NCBI RefSeq assembly: GCF_010548275.1
Contig: NZ_JAAGLT010000006.1
Location: 304,478-368,477, forward strand
DNA length: 64,000 nt
Source: Streptomyces sp. SID12488
GTDB lineage: Bacteria > Actinomycetota > Actinomycetes > Streptomycetales > Streptomycetaceae
Reading direction: 5' to 3'
Shown: piece after piece, positions 42,782 through 51,770 of the stretch
Layout: every line of letters starts with the position of its first letter
How positions within the stretch are numbered: position 1 is the stretch's first letter
Position numbers and translations under genes: made by a program
Notes under the pieces: model-generated
Databases searched by the model: none
Seen by the model: the letters and a program-made list of their open reading frames with translations, nothing else
Told to the model about the DNA's origin: nothing

Positions 42782-43211
42782 CGGAACCGGCCTGAGCGGC
42801 GAACAGGGCGAGCAACTGGTCGGGGTCGTGCTGGTGTCGCACAGCGCTGCGGTGGCCGCCTCGGTGGCTGACCTGGCCCGGGGGCTCATGGGCGGCGGGG
42901 CGACCGTTCCCGTAGCCGCGGCGGGCGGCACCGAGTCCGGCGGGCTGGGCACGAGCGCCGAACTGATCACCGCGGCGGCCCGTTCCGTGGACCGGGGTGC
43001 CGGGGTCGCCGTCCTGACGGACCTGGGCAGCGCGGTCCTCACGGTGAAGGCGCTCCTGGCGGAGGGCGACGAACTCCCGGACGGCACCCGCCTGGTGGAC
43101 GCCCCCTTCGTCGAGGGTGCGGTGGCCGCCGTCGTCACGGCGTCGACGGGAGCCGACCTCGCGGCGGTCGAGGCGGCGGCATCGGAGGCGTACACGTACC
43201 GCAAGGTGTGA
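42774..43211 (+). CDS. dhaM: Dihydroxyacetone kinase phosphotransfer subunit DhaM (EIIA-Man fold only)
   Basis: A 145-aa single-domain DhaM. The phosphorylated His is H23 in GVVLVSHSAAVAASVADLAR, and the downstream segment GLGTSAELITAA is typical. Unlike the enterobacterial form it lacks fused HPr and EI domains, so it takes phosphate from the general PTS proteins. The GTG at 42774 lies inside the end of dhaL. Confidence 0.93.
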   Translation: MSDGTGLSGEQGEQLVGVVLVSHSAAVAASVADLARGLMGGGATVPVAAAGGTESGGLGTSAELITAAARSVDRGAGVAVLTDLGSAVLTVKALLAEGDELPDGTRLVDAPFVEGAVAAVVTASTGADLAAVEAAASEAYTYRKV

Positions 43212-43284
43212 GCGAGCGCGGGGAGGGAGCGGCAGGGAGCGGTTCACGGACCGGCCCGCCGCCCCTTCCCCGGAACGGGTCGGC

Positions 43285-44028
43285 TCAGTCGCCGGCCACG
43301 GTCCCGTCGCCCTCGGAGCTCTCAGCGGCCTCAGTGCCCTCGACGGTCGGGCCGACGAACTGCCTTGCCAGCCGCTCCCCCGTCTCCACCGCCGCCGCGT
43401 GGTTCTCGATCGGCGACACCCTGGAGTTCTTGAAGACGATGTACGTGACGCCGGAGGCCGTTCCGCCGCCGTGCGGGTCGGGGTTGATGCCCAGCGCCGC
43501 GGCGGTGGCGTACGACGCCTCGCCGATGATGTCCTGCGGGCCGGTGTCGCCGACGACCGCGTACTGCACGCGGTCCTTGTAGATGACAGCGGCGACCGAG
43601 CCGCCCCGGATGCCGTGGTCGCGGTAGTTCCAGATACCGCTGGCCATCGGGACGACGATGAACGGCAGGCGTTCGGGGTCCAGATAGCGGCCGTCGGACT
43701 GCTGGAAGGCGGTGGTGTCGGCGAAGTACGGGTCGGTGCGCCCGTTGCACCGCGGACCGGGCCGGCCGTCGCAGTCGATGTCCATGTCGGCCTTCCAGAA
43801 GACGGCGTCCTCGGTGCCGCAGACGGGGATGTCCGCGCGGGCTCCGGCGTCGCTCCGGTAGTGACCGTTGGACACGGGAGCGCAGTCACGCACCTTGGCC
43901 AGCAGGTCGGAGGCCCGGACGCCACCCTCGTACCGCACCGGCTCGTTCGAGTGGACGGCGGCGGGCAGCGTGGTCGGGGCGAGCAGGGCCGCGCCGGCCA
44001 CGGCGAGCGTCAGCGTCTGGACACGCAC
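43285..44028 (-). CDS. Secreted GH75 family chitosanase
   Basis: A 247-aa exported protein with signal VRVQTLTLAVAGAALLAPTT. The mature part has the GH75 catalytic layout: DAVFWKADMDIDCDGRPGPR with the catalytic Asp residues, TDPYFADTTAFQQSDGRYL, YAVVGDTGPQDIIGEASYAT with the catalytic Glu, and SGVTYIVFKNSRVSP. It endo-hydrolyses chitosan outside the cell. The start is the GTG at 44028 with AGGAGAGG upstream. A DasR-like palindrome lies 213 nt upstream. It ends in an acidic tail (TEAAESSEGDGTVAGD). Confidence 0.88.
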   Translation of the reverse strand: MRVQTLTLAVAGAALLAPTTLPAAVHSNEPVRYEGGVRASDLLAKVRDCAPVSNGHYRSDAGARADIPVCGTEDAVFWKADMDIDCDGRPGPRCNGRTDPYFADTTAFQQSDGRYLDPERLPFIVVPMASGIWNYRDHGIRGGSVAAVIYKDRVQYAVVGDTGPQDIIGEASYATAAALGINPDPHGGGTASGVTYIVFKNSRVSPIENHAAAVETGERLARQFVGPTVEGTEAAESSEGDGTVAGD

Positions 44029-44240
44029 GATAGGGGCCTCTCCTGGGGGATCTGACGGACACTCGGTCCAATCTGGTACCGGTCCGATCAGGCGGCCACC
44101 GTTAGGGGGCCGTACGGTGCACGCCCCGAACTGCCGACGGGGTCCGGGCGCCTGAGCCCGTGTCGGCTCCGGCGCCCGCCCGCCCCGGCACCGCCCTGCG
44201 GTTCCGCACCCCTCTTGATGCACACACCCCGCCGGGTCCA

Positions 44241-44258
44241 TATTGGTCCGGACCAATA
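44241..44258. promoter_or_regulatory. DasR-like palindrome TATTGGTCCGGACCAATA
   Basis: A perfect 18-bp palindrome. The core TTGGTCCGGACCAA resembles the N-acetylglucosamine-responsive DasR element (ACTGGTCTAGACCAGT) in its TGGTC/GACCA half-sites. It sits between the divergent chitosanase and micro-ORF, a sensible place to control chitosan use. Another GntR or ROK regulator could equally bind it. Confidence 0.65.
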
Positions 44259-44289
44259 CCGTGCAGGAGGGTCGGAGGGGGAAGCAGCT

Positions 44290-44352
44290 GTGCGACGCGT
44301 CACCCGGTACGTCACGTCCGTCTGCGGTGTACTGCTGCTCACCGTCTCCTGA
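44290..44352 (+). CDS. Micro-ORF, 20 aa, signal-peptide-like
   Basis: GTG at 44290 follows GGAGGGGGAAGCA, a strong ribosome-binding site, and encodes VRRVTRYVTSVCGVLLLTVS before a stop. The peptide has a basic start and hydrophobic core like the beginning of an export signal. It may be a leader peptide or the stump of a lost secreted protein. It lies 32 nt after the DasR-like palindrome. Confidence 0.35.
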   Translation: MRRVTRYVTSVCGVLLLTVS

Positions 44353-44595
44353 GCGCACGGCGGTGACAGCGCCGTAGGGCGTAGGGCGACGCCCGTTCAC
44401 GCGGAGCGGGCCCCGATCACCTTGACAGCCCATCCGCGGTCCGCCGTACGAACGAACCTGTCACCTGCCCGGTGGCCGCCCGGGTGCGGGCCGGGACCGG
44501 AGCACGTTGGCTGACCCCGAGGTGGCACGGGCGATCCCCGACCCTCGGCGGCGCATGGGACGTACCGCCAACCGTGCCGCCGAAGGGCAGTCGAC

Positions 44596-45129
44596 ATGCG
44601 AACCGTTCCCCTCCTCCTCCGATCCGGCCCGACCGTGGCAGCCGCCGTGCTCACGCTCGCCCTGACCACCCCGACGGCTTCGGCTGCCGGGATCTCCGTG
44701 AGCACCAGCGGATCCACGGTCTCGGTGACCACCAGTGCGTGCCCCACCAGCAGCGGCAGCGGCTACGGCAGTGCCTCGCTCCTCAACAGCAGTCAGCGGT
44801 CCTTCGCCGACGGGCGTGTGGTCACGCTCTCGGGGACCAGCACCAGCCAGTCCGCCGTCTGGTCCAACGCCGGCACCGGCACGTACACCGTCACCGTGCG
44901 GTGCGCGAACGGCGACACCGCCGGTTCCCAGGCCGTCATCGTCAGCACGGTCTCGACGCCCACCATCTCCGCCACCGCCTCCCCCACCCGGGGTGTCATG
45001 GGCGGACTCGGGGGCGCCGCCAAGGACTACGGCACCGTCACCTTCGCGGCGGGCGGCGCGCTGGTCGCGTGCGGGCTCGTGGCGACGGCCTGGGTACTGC
45101 GTCGGCGTGCCAAGCCCTACCGGCTCTGA
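44596..45129 (+). CDS. Small secreted, membrane-anchored surface protein
   Basis: A 177-aa protein with signal MRTVPLLLRSGPTVAAAVLT ending near PTASA. A Ser/Thr/Gly-rich extracellular part of ~100 residues follows, then a C-terminal helix (VTFAAGGALVACGLVATAWV) and a basic LRRRAKPYRL tail that stops transfer. It has no LPXTG motif. Two cysteines (in SACPTSS and VRCANGD) could form a disulfide. It is a streptomycete surface protein of unknown function. A 24-bp perfect stem-loop follows the stop. Confidence 0.75.
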   Translation: MRTVPLLLRSGPTVAAAVLTLALTTPTASAAGISVSTSGSTVSVTTSACPTSSGSGYGSASLLNSSQRSFADGRVVTLSGTSTSQSAVWSNAGTGTYTVTVRCANGDTAGSQAVIVSTVSTPTISATASPTRGVMGGLGGAAKDYGTVTFAAGGALVACGLVATAWVLRRRAKPYRL

Positions 45130-45142
45130 GCCCGGGCCACCC

Positions 45143-45194
45143 ACGGCCGGTGGCCGTCCGCGCGAGCACCCTCGCGCGGACGGCCACCGGCCGT
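45143..45194. terminator. 24-bp perfect stem-loop terminator (CACC loop)
   Basis: Arms 45143-45166 and 45171-45194 are exact reverse complements, separated by the 4-nt loop CACC. They lie between convergent genes ending at 45129 and 45204. It is a bidirectional factor-independent terminator in the streptomycete style, without a U-tract. Confidence 0.88.
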
Positions 45195-45203
45195 TCTCCG
45201 CGC

Positions 45204-46034
45204 CTAGGGCCTGACTCCGATCACCACGTTCGCGTACAGCTCCTCGGACACCGCGAACCGTGTGACCAGGCCACCGGCCTCGAAGGCCTCGACCGCCGCC
45301 GGCGCCTGGCGTTCACTCGTCTCGACCAGGAGGCAGCCGCCGGGGGCGAGCCACTCCAGCGCCCCGGCGGCGACCCGGCGCAGCACGTCGAGGCCGTCGC
45401 CGCCGCCGTCCAGGGCGACCAGGGGTTCGTGGTCGCGCGCTTCCGGCGGCAGCAGGCCGACCTCCTCGGTGGGCACGTAGGGCACGTTGGCGGCCAGAAC
45501 GCCGATCCGGCCGCGCAGGTCGGTGGGCAGGGCGTCGAACAGGTCGCCCTCGTGGGCGTGGCCGCCGTACGCGGCGACATTGCGGTGGGCGCAGCGCACG
45601 GCCACGGGGTCGATGTCGGCCGCGTGCAGTTCGACTCCGGTGAGTACGGCGGCCAGCGCGGCGCCGACCGCGCCCGAGCCGCAGCACAGGTCCACGACGA
45701 CGGACGCGTCCGGGGCCTGAGCGAGGGCCTCGGCGACCAGGAACTCGGTACGCCGGCGCGGCACGAAGACACCGGGCTCGACGGCGATACGCAGCCCGCT
45801 GAACTCGGCCCAGCCGAGGACGTGTTCGAGCGGCAGGCCCGAAGCGCGGCGGGCGACCATCGCTGCCGCCTCCGCCGGACCGCGGGCGGCGGAGAGTATC
45901 AACCGTGCCTCGTCCTCGGCGAAGACACAGCCTGCCGCGCGCAGGGCGGCGACGACGGAGGCCGGGGAGGAGTCGAACGAAGAGGAACTGGAAGAACCTG
46001 AAGAACTGGATGAACTGGAAGATCTGGGGGGCAT
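45204..46034 (-). CDS. PrmC-like N5-glutamine methyltransferase with serine-repeat N-terminus
   Basis: A 276-aa SAM methyltransferase related to release-factor methyltransferase. LEHVLGWAEFSGLRIAVEPG and PRRRTEFLVAEAL are the typical lead-in. Motif I is VVVDLCCGSGAVGAALAAVL, and the catalytic NPPY is changed to ANVPYVPTE. It is therefore probably a paralogue (putative protein-(glutamine-N5) methyltransferase) acting on another target. The first 22 residues include a run of serines (PRSSSSSSSSGSSSSSSFDS) encoded by five 9-bp tandem repeats. The ATG at 46034 is the first possible start. Confidence 0.85.
   Translation of the reverse strand: MPPRSSSSSSSSGSSSSSSFDSSPASVVAALRAAGCVFAEDEARLILSAARGPAEAAAMVARRASGLPLEHVLGWAEFSGLRIAVEPGVFVPRRRTEFLVAEALAQAPDASVVVDLCCGSGAVGAALAAVLTGVELHAADIDPVAVRCAHRNVAAYGGHAHEGDLFDALPTDLRGRIGVLAANVPYVPTEEVGLLPPEARDHEPLVALDGGGDGLDVLRRVAAGALEWLAPGGCLLVETSERQAPAAVEAFEAGGLVTRFAVSEELYANVVIGVRP
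45982..46026. repeat. Five 9-bp tandem repeats encoding a serine run
   Basis: Units GAGGAACTG, GAAGAACCT, GAAGAACTG, GATGAACTG and GAAGATCTG follow each other without a gap (plus-strand view). They are AT-rich for this genome and use rare serine codons on the coding strand. Copy number could vary by slippage. Confidence 0.85.
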
Positions 46035-46253
46035 GAAGCCGAGAGCCTTTCGGAAGCCGAAGGGCGCTCTCGCGGTCGCCTAGCGGAGGCGGTCCGCGCT
46101 GCCTTGAGGTGAGAGCACCCGAGCTGACACAGCGGTAATGGGTCTCACCTCCCAGGTGATGTCCGGCCGGGGCGCTCCACGGCCGAACGGCAACAGTACC
46201 CGAACAGTTGGGCGCAGGTCCTCTCGACTCCGAGTCCCACTGCCCGACACCTG

Positions 46254-46970
46254 CTACGGCACCGCCAACTCCCGTTCGTCTCCCAGGCGTTCGGGCACCC
46301 GCGCCCCCATGAACGCGGTGGTGCGGCGCAGCCGGAAGCCCAGGGACTCGTACAGTCGGATCGCGTTGGTGTTCTCGGCTGCGGTGTGCAGGAACGGGGT
46401 CTCGCCGCGGGTCCGGATGCCATGGGCGACGGCGAGGATCAGCCGGGTCGCGAGGCCCTCGCCACGGGCCGACGGGTCGGTGCAGACCGCGCTGATCTCG
46501 GTCCAGCCGGGCGGGTGCAGCCGCTCCCCCGCCATCGCCACGAGCGCCCCGCCCCGGCGGATCCCGAGGTAGGTGCCGAGTTCGATGGTGCGGGGCAGGA
46601 ACGGGCCGGGTTGGGTCCGGGCGACCAGGTCCAGTATCTCGGGCACGTCGGCCGGGCCCAGCTCCACGGCCTCCGGGTCCGGGGCGGCGGCCAGTCCGTC
46701 GTCCACGAACTGCACGCCCTCCGCGTGGAAGGTGATGTCCCAGCCGTCCGGGACCTGCCCCTGGAATCCGAGCAGCGGGACGTCGGACCCGGGACCGGCG
46801 AGCGCGGCGATGTCCGCCCAGTCGCGGTCGTCCAGGTCGGCGGGCAGGGCCAGCCAGGGCGTCACGTCGACCGGGTAGCGCACGATCCGGCCCCGCCATT
46901 CGGCGAAGTGGGCGTGCGGGCCGGTGAGGGCGGCGAGCGCGGGGTGGTCGAGGGGGTGCGGCGTGCTCAT
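46254..46970 (-). CDS. GNAT family N-acetyltransferase
   Basis: A 238-aa protein with an N-terminal ~110-residue unrecognised region and a C-terminal GNAT domain. The acetyl-CoA loop is VCTDPSARGEGLATRLILAV and the last strand carries HTAAENTNAIRLYESLGFRL. It overlaps the oxidoreductase gene by 4 nt, so they share a transcript. The acceptor is unknown. Confidence 0.87.
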   Translation of the reverse strand: MSTPHPLDHPALAALTGPHAHFAEWRGRIVRYPVDVTPWLALPADLDDRDWADIAALAGPGSDVPLLGFQGQVPDGWDITFHAEGVQFVDDGLAAAPDPEAVELGPADVPEILDLVARTQPGPFLPRTIELGTYLGIRRGGALVAMAGERLHPPGWTEISAVCTDPSARGEGLATRLILAVAHGIRTRGETPFLHTAAENTNAIRLYESLGFRLRRTTAFMGARVPERLGDERELAVP

Positions 46971-47911
46971 GCGCCGGCCCCGGTCTCCGCCGCCGCGACC
47001 ACGATGACCGTCTTCCCGCGTGCGTGGCCCTCCTCGACCGTGCGCAGGGCCTCGCCGGCCCGGTCGAGCGGGAAGGTCCGGGTCACGTGCGGGGTCAGGT
47101 CGCCGCGTACGACGAGGTCCGCGACCGCCGCGAGGACGGCGGCGTCGCGGGCCCGGACGACCCGGGCGCCGCCGAGCCGCTCCGCGACATCGGCGGGCGC
47201 GCCCGCGGTGATCAGCTTCGTGCGGTCGGTCAGCAGGGTCGCCGCCTCGGCGAGCACCTCGCCGCCGACCAGGTCGTAGACGCCGTCGACACCGTCAGGG
47301 GCCGCCGCCCGCGCCCTCGCCGCGAAGTCGGGGCCGGACGGGACATGCACCGCGCCCAGCGACTCGACGAAGTCCTTCTTGCCGTCGCTCGCGACCCCGA
47401 CGACCCGCAGTCCCCGGGTACGGGCGATCTGGAGGACCGCGGCGCCGACTCCGCCGCCCGCGCCGGTGACCACCAGGGTGGCGCCCTCCGGCAGGGCGAG
47501 CTGGTCGATGCCGTCGTACGCGGTGGCCGCCGCGACGGGCAGGGCCGCCGCCTCCGTGAAGGACAGCGCGGCGGGCTTGGGTGCGGTCACCGCGACGGGC
47601 AGCAGGGCGTACTCGGCGTAGCCGCCGGCGACCGGGTTGCCGAAGACCGCGTCCCCGACGGCGAAGCCGGTGACGTTCTCGCCCACCTCCGCGACCACCC
47701 CGGCGACCTCGTTGCCGAAGACGGCGGGCAGCTCGCGCGCCGTGCCGCCCGCGCGGGCGTAGCCGGTGCGCTGTTTCCAGTCGACGGGGTTCACGCCTGC
47801 CGCGCGCACCGCCACGAGCAGTTGTCCGGGGCCGGGGTGCGGCCGGTCCACGTCGACGAACGCCTCGGTCTCCGGACCGCCGAACCGTGTGAAGACGTAC
47901 GCCTTGGGCAT
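46967..47911 (-). CDS. NADPH:quinone-type oxidoreductase (zinc-free MDR)
   Basis: A 314-aa protein. The GroES-like N-domain (RAAGVNPVDWKQRTGY, FGNEVAGVVAEVG) and Rossmann domain (LVVTGAGGGVGAAVLQIAR) lack zinc-binding cysteines. This is the pattern of quinone oxidoreductase/NADP-dependent enoyl reductase relatives. The start is the ATG at 47911 (MPKAYVFTRFGGPET). It is first in a two-gene unit with the GNAT gene. Confidence 0.88.
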   Translation of the reverse strand: MPKAYVFTRFGGPETEAFVDVDRPHPGPGQLLVAVRAAGVNPVDWKQRTGYARAGGTARELPAVFGNEVAGVVAEVGENVTGFAVGDAVFGNPVAGGYAEYALLPVAVTAPKPAALSFTEAAALPVAAATAYDGIDQLALPEGATLVVTGAGGGVGAAVLQIARTRGLRVVGVASDGKKDFVESLGAVHVPSGPDFAARARAAAPDGVDGVYDLVGGEVLAEAATLLTDRTKLITAGAPADVAERLGGARVVRARDAAVLAAVADLVVRGDLTPHVTRTFPLDRAGEALRTVEEGHARGKTVIVVAAAETGAGA

Positions 47912-48140
47912 CTGCTCCCACTTTCCTTCGCTCGCGCCGGACCGGCCGGCGCCGATCACCACAACCCGCACTCACGGCAAGGCCGATCGCGGGAGTGCTA
48001 TTCCCGGGGTTGCGAAGACTTGGAGAGAGTTCATGCGCCCGCAATGATCACCGCGGGCCCGGGGTCCGGGGCATGCGCCGCGACCCCGTACGGTGGTAGG
48101 CGTACCCACTGACCAGGCCTGACCGTGAGGCGCACACCCC

Positions 48141-48738
<598 letters not shown>

Positions 48739-48746
<8 letters not shown>

Positions 48747-49524
48747 GACCACCGCCGACACCACGGCGGCCGACACCTTCGTGCCCCCGACCCGGTTCGC
48801 CGTCCCCGGCCGCATCGCCGTCAGCAACCGCGAGGCGGCCCGCTGGCAGACGGCGACACTCACCGAGGTCCGGCGGGAGACGCCCCACGCGTCCACCTTC
48901 CGGTTCGCGGTGCCCGGCTGGGCGGGTCATCTGCCGGGCCAGCACCTGATGCTGCGGCTGAGGGCCGACGACGGATACACGGCCCAGCGTCACTACTCGA
49001 TCGCCTCGCCCCCGGACGACGCCGGGCACGTCGAACTGACCCTGGACCATGTCGAGGGCGGCGAGGTCTCCGGCTGGTTCCACACGCTGGCCAAGCCGGG
49101 CGACGAGGTCGAGGTGCGCGGTCCGCTCAGCGGCTTCTTCGCCTGGCCGGGCGACCGTGCGGCGCTGCTGATCGGCGCGGGCTCCGGGGTCGTACCGCTG
49201 ATGTCGATGGTCCGGCACCACCGCGTGCGCGGTCTGACCGTACCGCTGCGGCTGCTGGTGTCGGCACGCGCTCCGGAGGAGCTGATCTACGCGCGGGAGT
49301 ACGGGGCCGAGACCACGCCCGTCTTCACCCGCCGGGCGCCCGAAGGTGTGCCGGTCGGACGGCTGGCGGCCTCCCAGGTGGCTCCGCTGCTGGCCGCCGA
49401 ACTGCCGCCGGGCGGATGGGAGGCGTATGTGTGCGGCTCCAACGCGTTCGCCGAGCACGCCTCACGGCTGCTGGTGGCGGCGGGCCAGCCCGTGGACCGG
49501 ATCCGGATCGAACGCTTCGGCTGA
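48739..49524 (+). CDS. Ferredoxin-NADP reductase-type flavoprotein
   Basis: A 261-aa reductase with FAD motif RHYSIASPPDD, then DGR-like GWFHTLAKPGDEVEVRGP and the NAD(P) site LLIGAGSGVVPLMSMVRHH. The C-terminus lacks a ferredoxin domain (ends RIRIERFG). The GTG at 48739 lies within the end of the Mo-oxidoreductase gene; coupled translation implies a two-component enzyme. Confidence 0.9.
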
Positions 49525-49663
49525 AGACGCGTAAGACCCCCCGCGAACGCTGAGGACACGGCTCGCGGTGGTGCGCCGGGCCCAGGGGGGCGCGGGCGGG
49601 TCGTGCACGCCACCCCCCGCGCGCGGCTCCCGTTCTGACGGTGTCGCGCGCGACGATGGGCGG

Positions 49664-50260
49664 GTGGCGGTCCTCGGGCGAACGCGGGTGTACGGCTGGC
49701 GCTGGCGACGCCATCCGCTGCGCCGCCGGTCGGACGTGGTGGAGGCGTGGACGGTGCTCGTCGTCGCCGTGTCGCTGTGCGTCGGCGCACCCCTGGCCGG
49801 AGTGGTCACGGCCCGGTGGACGTACGACGAGGCGCGGGCCACAGCCACCGTTCAGCGTGCCGAGCGTCATCGCGTCCACGCGGTGGCCGTCGGCGGAGCC
49901 GGGGCAGGAGCACCCTCGGCGTTGGCCGGCAGACAACACCTGTACCGGGTGCGGGTGCTGTGGAGGGAGCCGGGTGCGGGGGCGCGTACGGCGACGGCGC
50001 ACGTGCCGCCCGGTACCCGGCGCGGTGACACCGTCGACCTGTGGCTCGACGCGCACGGGCGGCCCGTCGCCGCGCCGCCCAGCGCCGTCGCGGTCCGGCA
50101 GCACACGGTGGCGATGGGCATCGGTGCCGCGGGTCTGACCACCGGGGTCGTCCTCCTCGCCCGAACCGCCGTACGCCGTACGGTCGTTCAGCGTCGGCTC
50201 ATGGAGTGGGAGCGGGCATGGGCGCGTACGGAGCCGGAGTGGACGGGACGGCGGGCGTGA
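49664..50260 (+). CDS. Rv1733c-like two-helix membrane protein
   Basis: A 198-aa protein. A basic N-terminus (YGWRWRRHPLRRRSDVVEAW) precedes a first helix (TVLVVAVSLCVGAPLAGVVT). An extracytoplasmic domain of ~100 residues follows (HLYRVRVLWREPGAGARTAT, GDTVDLWLDAHGRPV), then a second helix near AMGIGAAGLTTGVVLLARTA. This is the layout of the actinobacterial Rv1733c family, of unknown role. The GTG at 49664 is chosen to fit that layout. Confidence 0.78.
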   Translation: MAVLGRTRVYGWRWRRHPLRRRSDVVEAWTVLVVAVSLCVGAPLAGVVTARWTYDEARATATVQRAERHRVHAVAVGGAGAGAPSALAGRQHLYRVRVLWREPGAGARTATAHVPPGTRRGDTVDLWLDAHGRPVAAPPSAVAVRQHTVAMGIGAAGLTTGVVLLARTAVRRTVVQRRLMEWERAWARTEPEWTGRRA

Positions 50261-50276
50261 CGGGCAGGGCTGATCG

Positions 50277-51635
50277 TCACACCATCTCCTGCATCCGGCG
50301 GGCGATCCGGCGGTGGTCGGTGAGCGCATCCCGCAGGCCCGGCAGGACGGGTTCGCCCCGGTCGACCAGGACTCGTCCGGCGACGACCGTCGTCCACGCG
50401 CGGGCCGGTCCGCAGCGCAGCCACGCCTCCACGGGGTCGCTGAGCGCACCGGCGAGCGCGACCTCGTGCAGGTCCCACACGACGAGGTCGGCGCATGCGC
50501 CGGGCCGCAGATGCCCGATCTCGTCGGCGCGGCCCAGGCAGCGCGCCGAGCCCCGGGTGGCGATGTCGAGGGCGTCGCGCGCGGTCATCGCGCCGGGTCC
50601 GCCCCGGTAGCGCCCGAGGAGCAGGGCGCCGCGTGTCTCCATCCAGAGCGAGGCGTGGTCGGTGGAGGCGGAACCGTCGCAGCCGATACCGACGGGCAGG
50701 CCCAGTTCGCGCATCTCCTTGACGCGCGCGGTGCCACCGCCGATGAGCATGTTGGAGCTGGGGCAGTGCGCGACGCCGACGCCCGCGGCGGCCAGGCGGC
50801 GCAGTTCAGCGTCGTTGGGATAGATGCAGTGGGCGACCCAGGTGCGGTCGCTCATCCAGCCGGCCTCCTCGAAGTACTCGACGGGCCGGCAGCCGTAGGT
50901 CTCCAGGCAGTACGTGTCCTCGTCGTGGTCCTCCGCGAGGTGCGTGTGGAGTCGTACGTCGTACCGCTCGGCGAGTTCGGCGGTGGCCGTCATCAGCTCT
51001 CTGGTCACCGAGAAGGGCGAGCAGGGCGCGAGCGCGACCCGGACCAGCGCGCCCGGTTCCGGGTCGTGGTGGGCCTTGATGAGCCGCTCGCTGTCGGCGA
51101 GAACCTCGTCCTCGGTCTGCGTGACGCTCCTCGGCGGGAGCCCGCCGTCCTCCACGGAACGGGTCATCGAGCCGCGCGTGGCGTGGAAGCGGAAGCCGAT
51201 GTCGCGGGCGGCCCGGATCTCGGCGTCGACGAGTCCGGGGCGCGGATGGACGTAGAGGTGGTCGGAGGAGGTGGTGCAGCCGCCCATGAGGAGTTCGGCC
51301 ATACCGACGTACGCGGACACGTACGCCGCTTCCTCGTCGAGTGCCGCCCACAGCGGGTAGAGCGTGGTCAGCCAGTCGAAGAGGGTGCCGTTGACAGCGG
51401 GCGCGTAGGAGCGGGTGAGGTTCTGGTAGATGTGGTGGTGCGTGTTGATCAGGCCCGGTGTGACGAGCCGCCCGGCCGCCGACACGGTCCTCCGGGCCTC
51501 GGGTTCGGTCCCGGCGGCGCCCACGGCGGTGACGCGCCCGCCGTCGACGGCCACCCACCCGCCGGGAATCTCGCGCGCGCCGTCCACGACGAGCAGTTCG
51601 GCGTCCCTGACCAGCAGTTCCACAGCAGTCGACAT
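50277..51635 (-). CDS. Amidohydrolase, 8-oxoguanine deaminase/chlorohydrolase-like
   Basis: A 452-aa metal hydrolase of the TRZ/ATZ group. The metal site is in GLINTHHHIYQNLTRSYAP, VRLHTHLAEDHDEDTYC and WVAHCIYPND, with the catalytic Asp in GIGCDGSASTDHASLW. The order and spacing fit 8-oxoguanine deaminase or a hydroxy-triazine aminohydrolase. The C-terminal beta domain (GACADLVVWDLHEVALAGAL) is present. It is convergent with the Rv1733c-like gene. ATG 51644 is an alternative start. Confidence 0.88.
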   Translation of the reverse strand: MSTAVELLVRDAELLVVDGAREIPGGWVAVDGGRVTAVGAAGTEPEARRTVSAAGRLVTPGLINTHHHIYQNLTRSYAPAVNGTLFDWLTTLYPLWAALDEEAAYVSAYVGMAELLMGGCTTSSDHLYVHPRPGLVDAEIRAARDIGFRFHATRGSMTRSVEDGGLPPRSVTQTEDEVLADSERLIKAHHDPEPGALVRVALAPCSPFSVTRELMTATAELAERYDVRLHTHLAEDHDEDTYCLETYGCRPVEYFEEAGWMSDRTWVAHCIYPNDAELRRLAAAGVGVAHCPSSNMLIGGGTARVKEMRELGLPVGIGCDGSASTDHASLWMETRGALLLGRYRGGPGAMTARDALDIATRGSARCLGRADEIGHLRPGACADLVVWDLHEVALAGALSDPVEAWLRCGPARAWTTVVAGRVLVDRGEPVLPGLRDALTDHRRIARRMQEMV

Positions 51636-51733
51636 GGGCGTCATGGTAGAGGTGCGCCCGTTCTCGCGAGGGCCTTGCCCGCGGCTCGGGGCCTGGCGGG
51701 TCGCCGACCCTCCCACGTACGGTGTGATCATCC

Positions 51734-51745
51734 GCAAGCGCTTGC
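51734..51745. promoter_or_regulatory. LacI/CcpA-type palindrome before the CE7 esterase
   Basis: GCAAGCGCTTGC is a perfect 12-bp palindrome with the central CG, 25 nt upstream of the esterase start. It matches the general LacI-family operator shape (xylose or glucose-type regulators), so the gene is probably sugar-controlled. The regulator is not next door. Confidence 0.65.
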
Positions 51746-51770
51746 CAGCACCCGACAAAGGCGGTCCGAC

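Larger units (their letters stand above)
44029..44595. other. Regulatory stretch between chitosanase and surface-protein gene
   Basis: A 567-bp region. It holds the TATTGGTCCGGACCAATA palindrome, a 20-codon micro-ORF (44290-44352), and a candidate sigma-70-type promoter TTGACA (44422-44427) to TACGAA (44447-44452) ahead of the plus-strand surface-protein gene. No other gene was seen. Confidence 0.55.

Noticed and set aside
44060..44095. A second DasR-like site around GGTACCGGTCC
   Set aside because: It lacks the paired TGGTC/GACCA halves; only fragments match.
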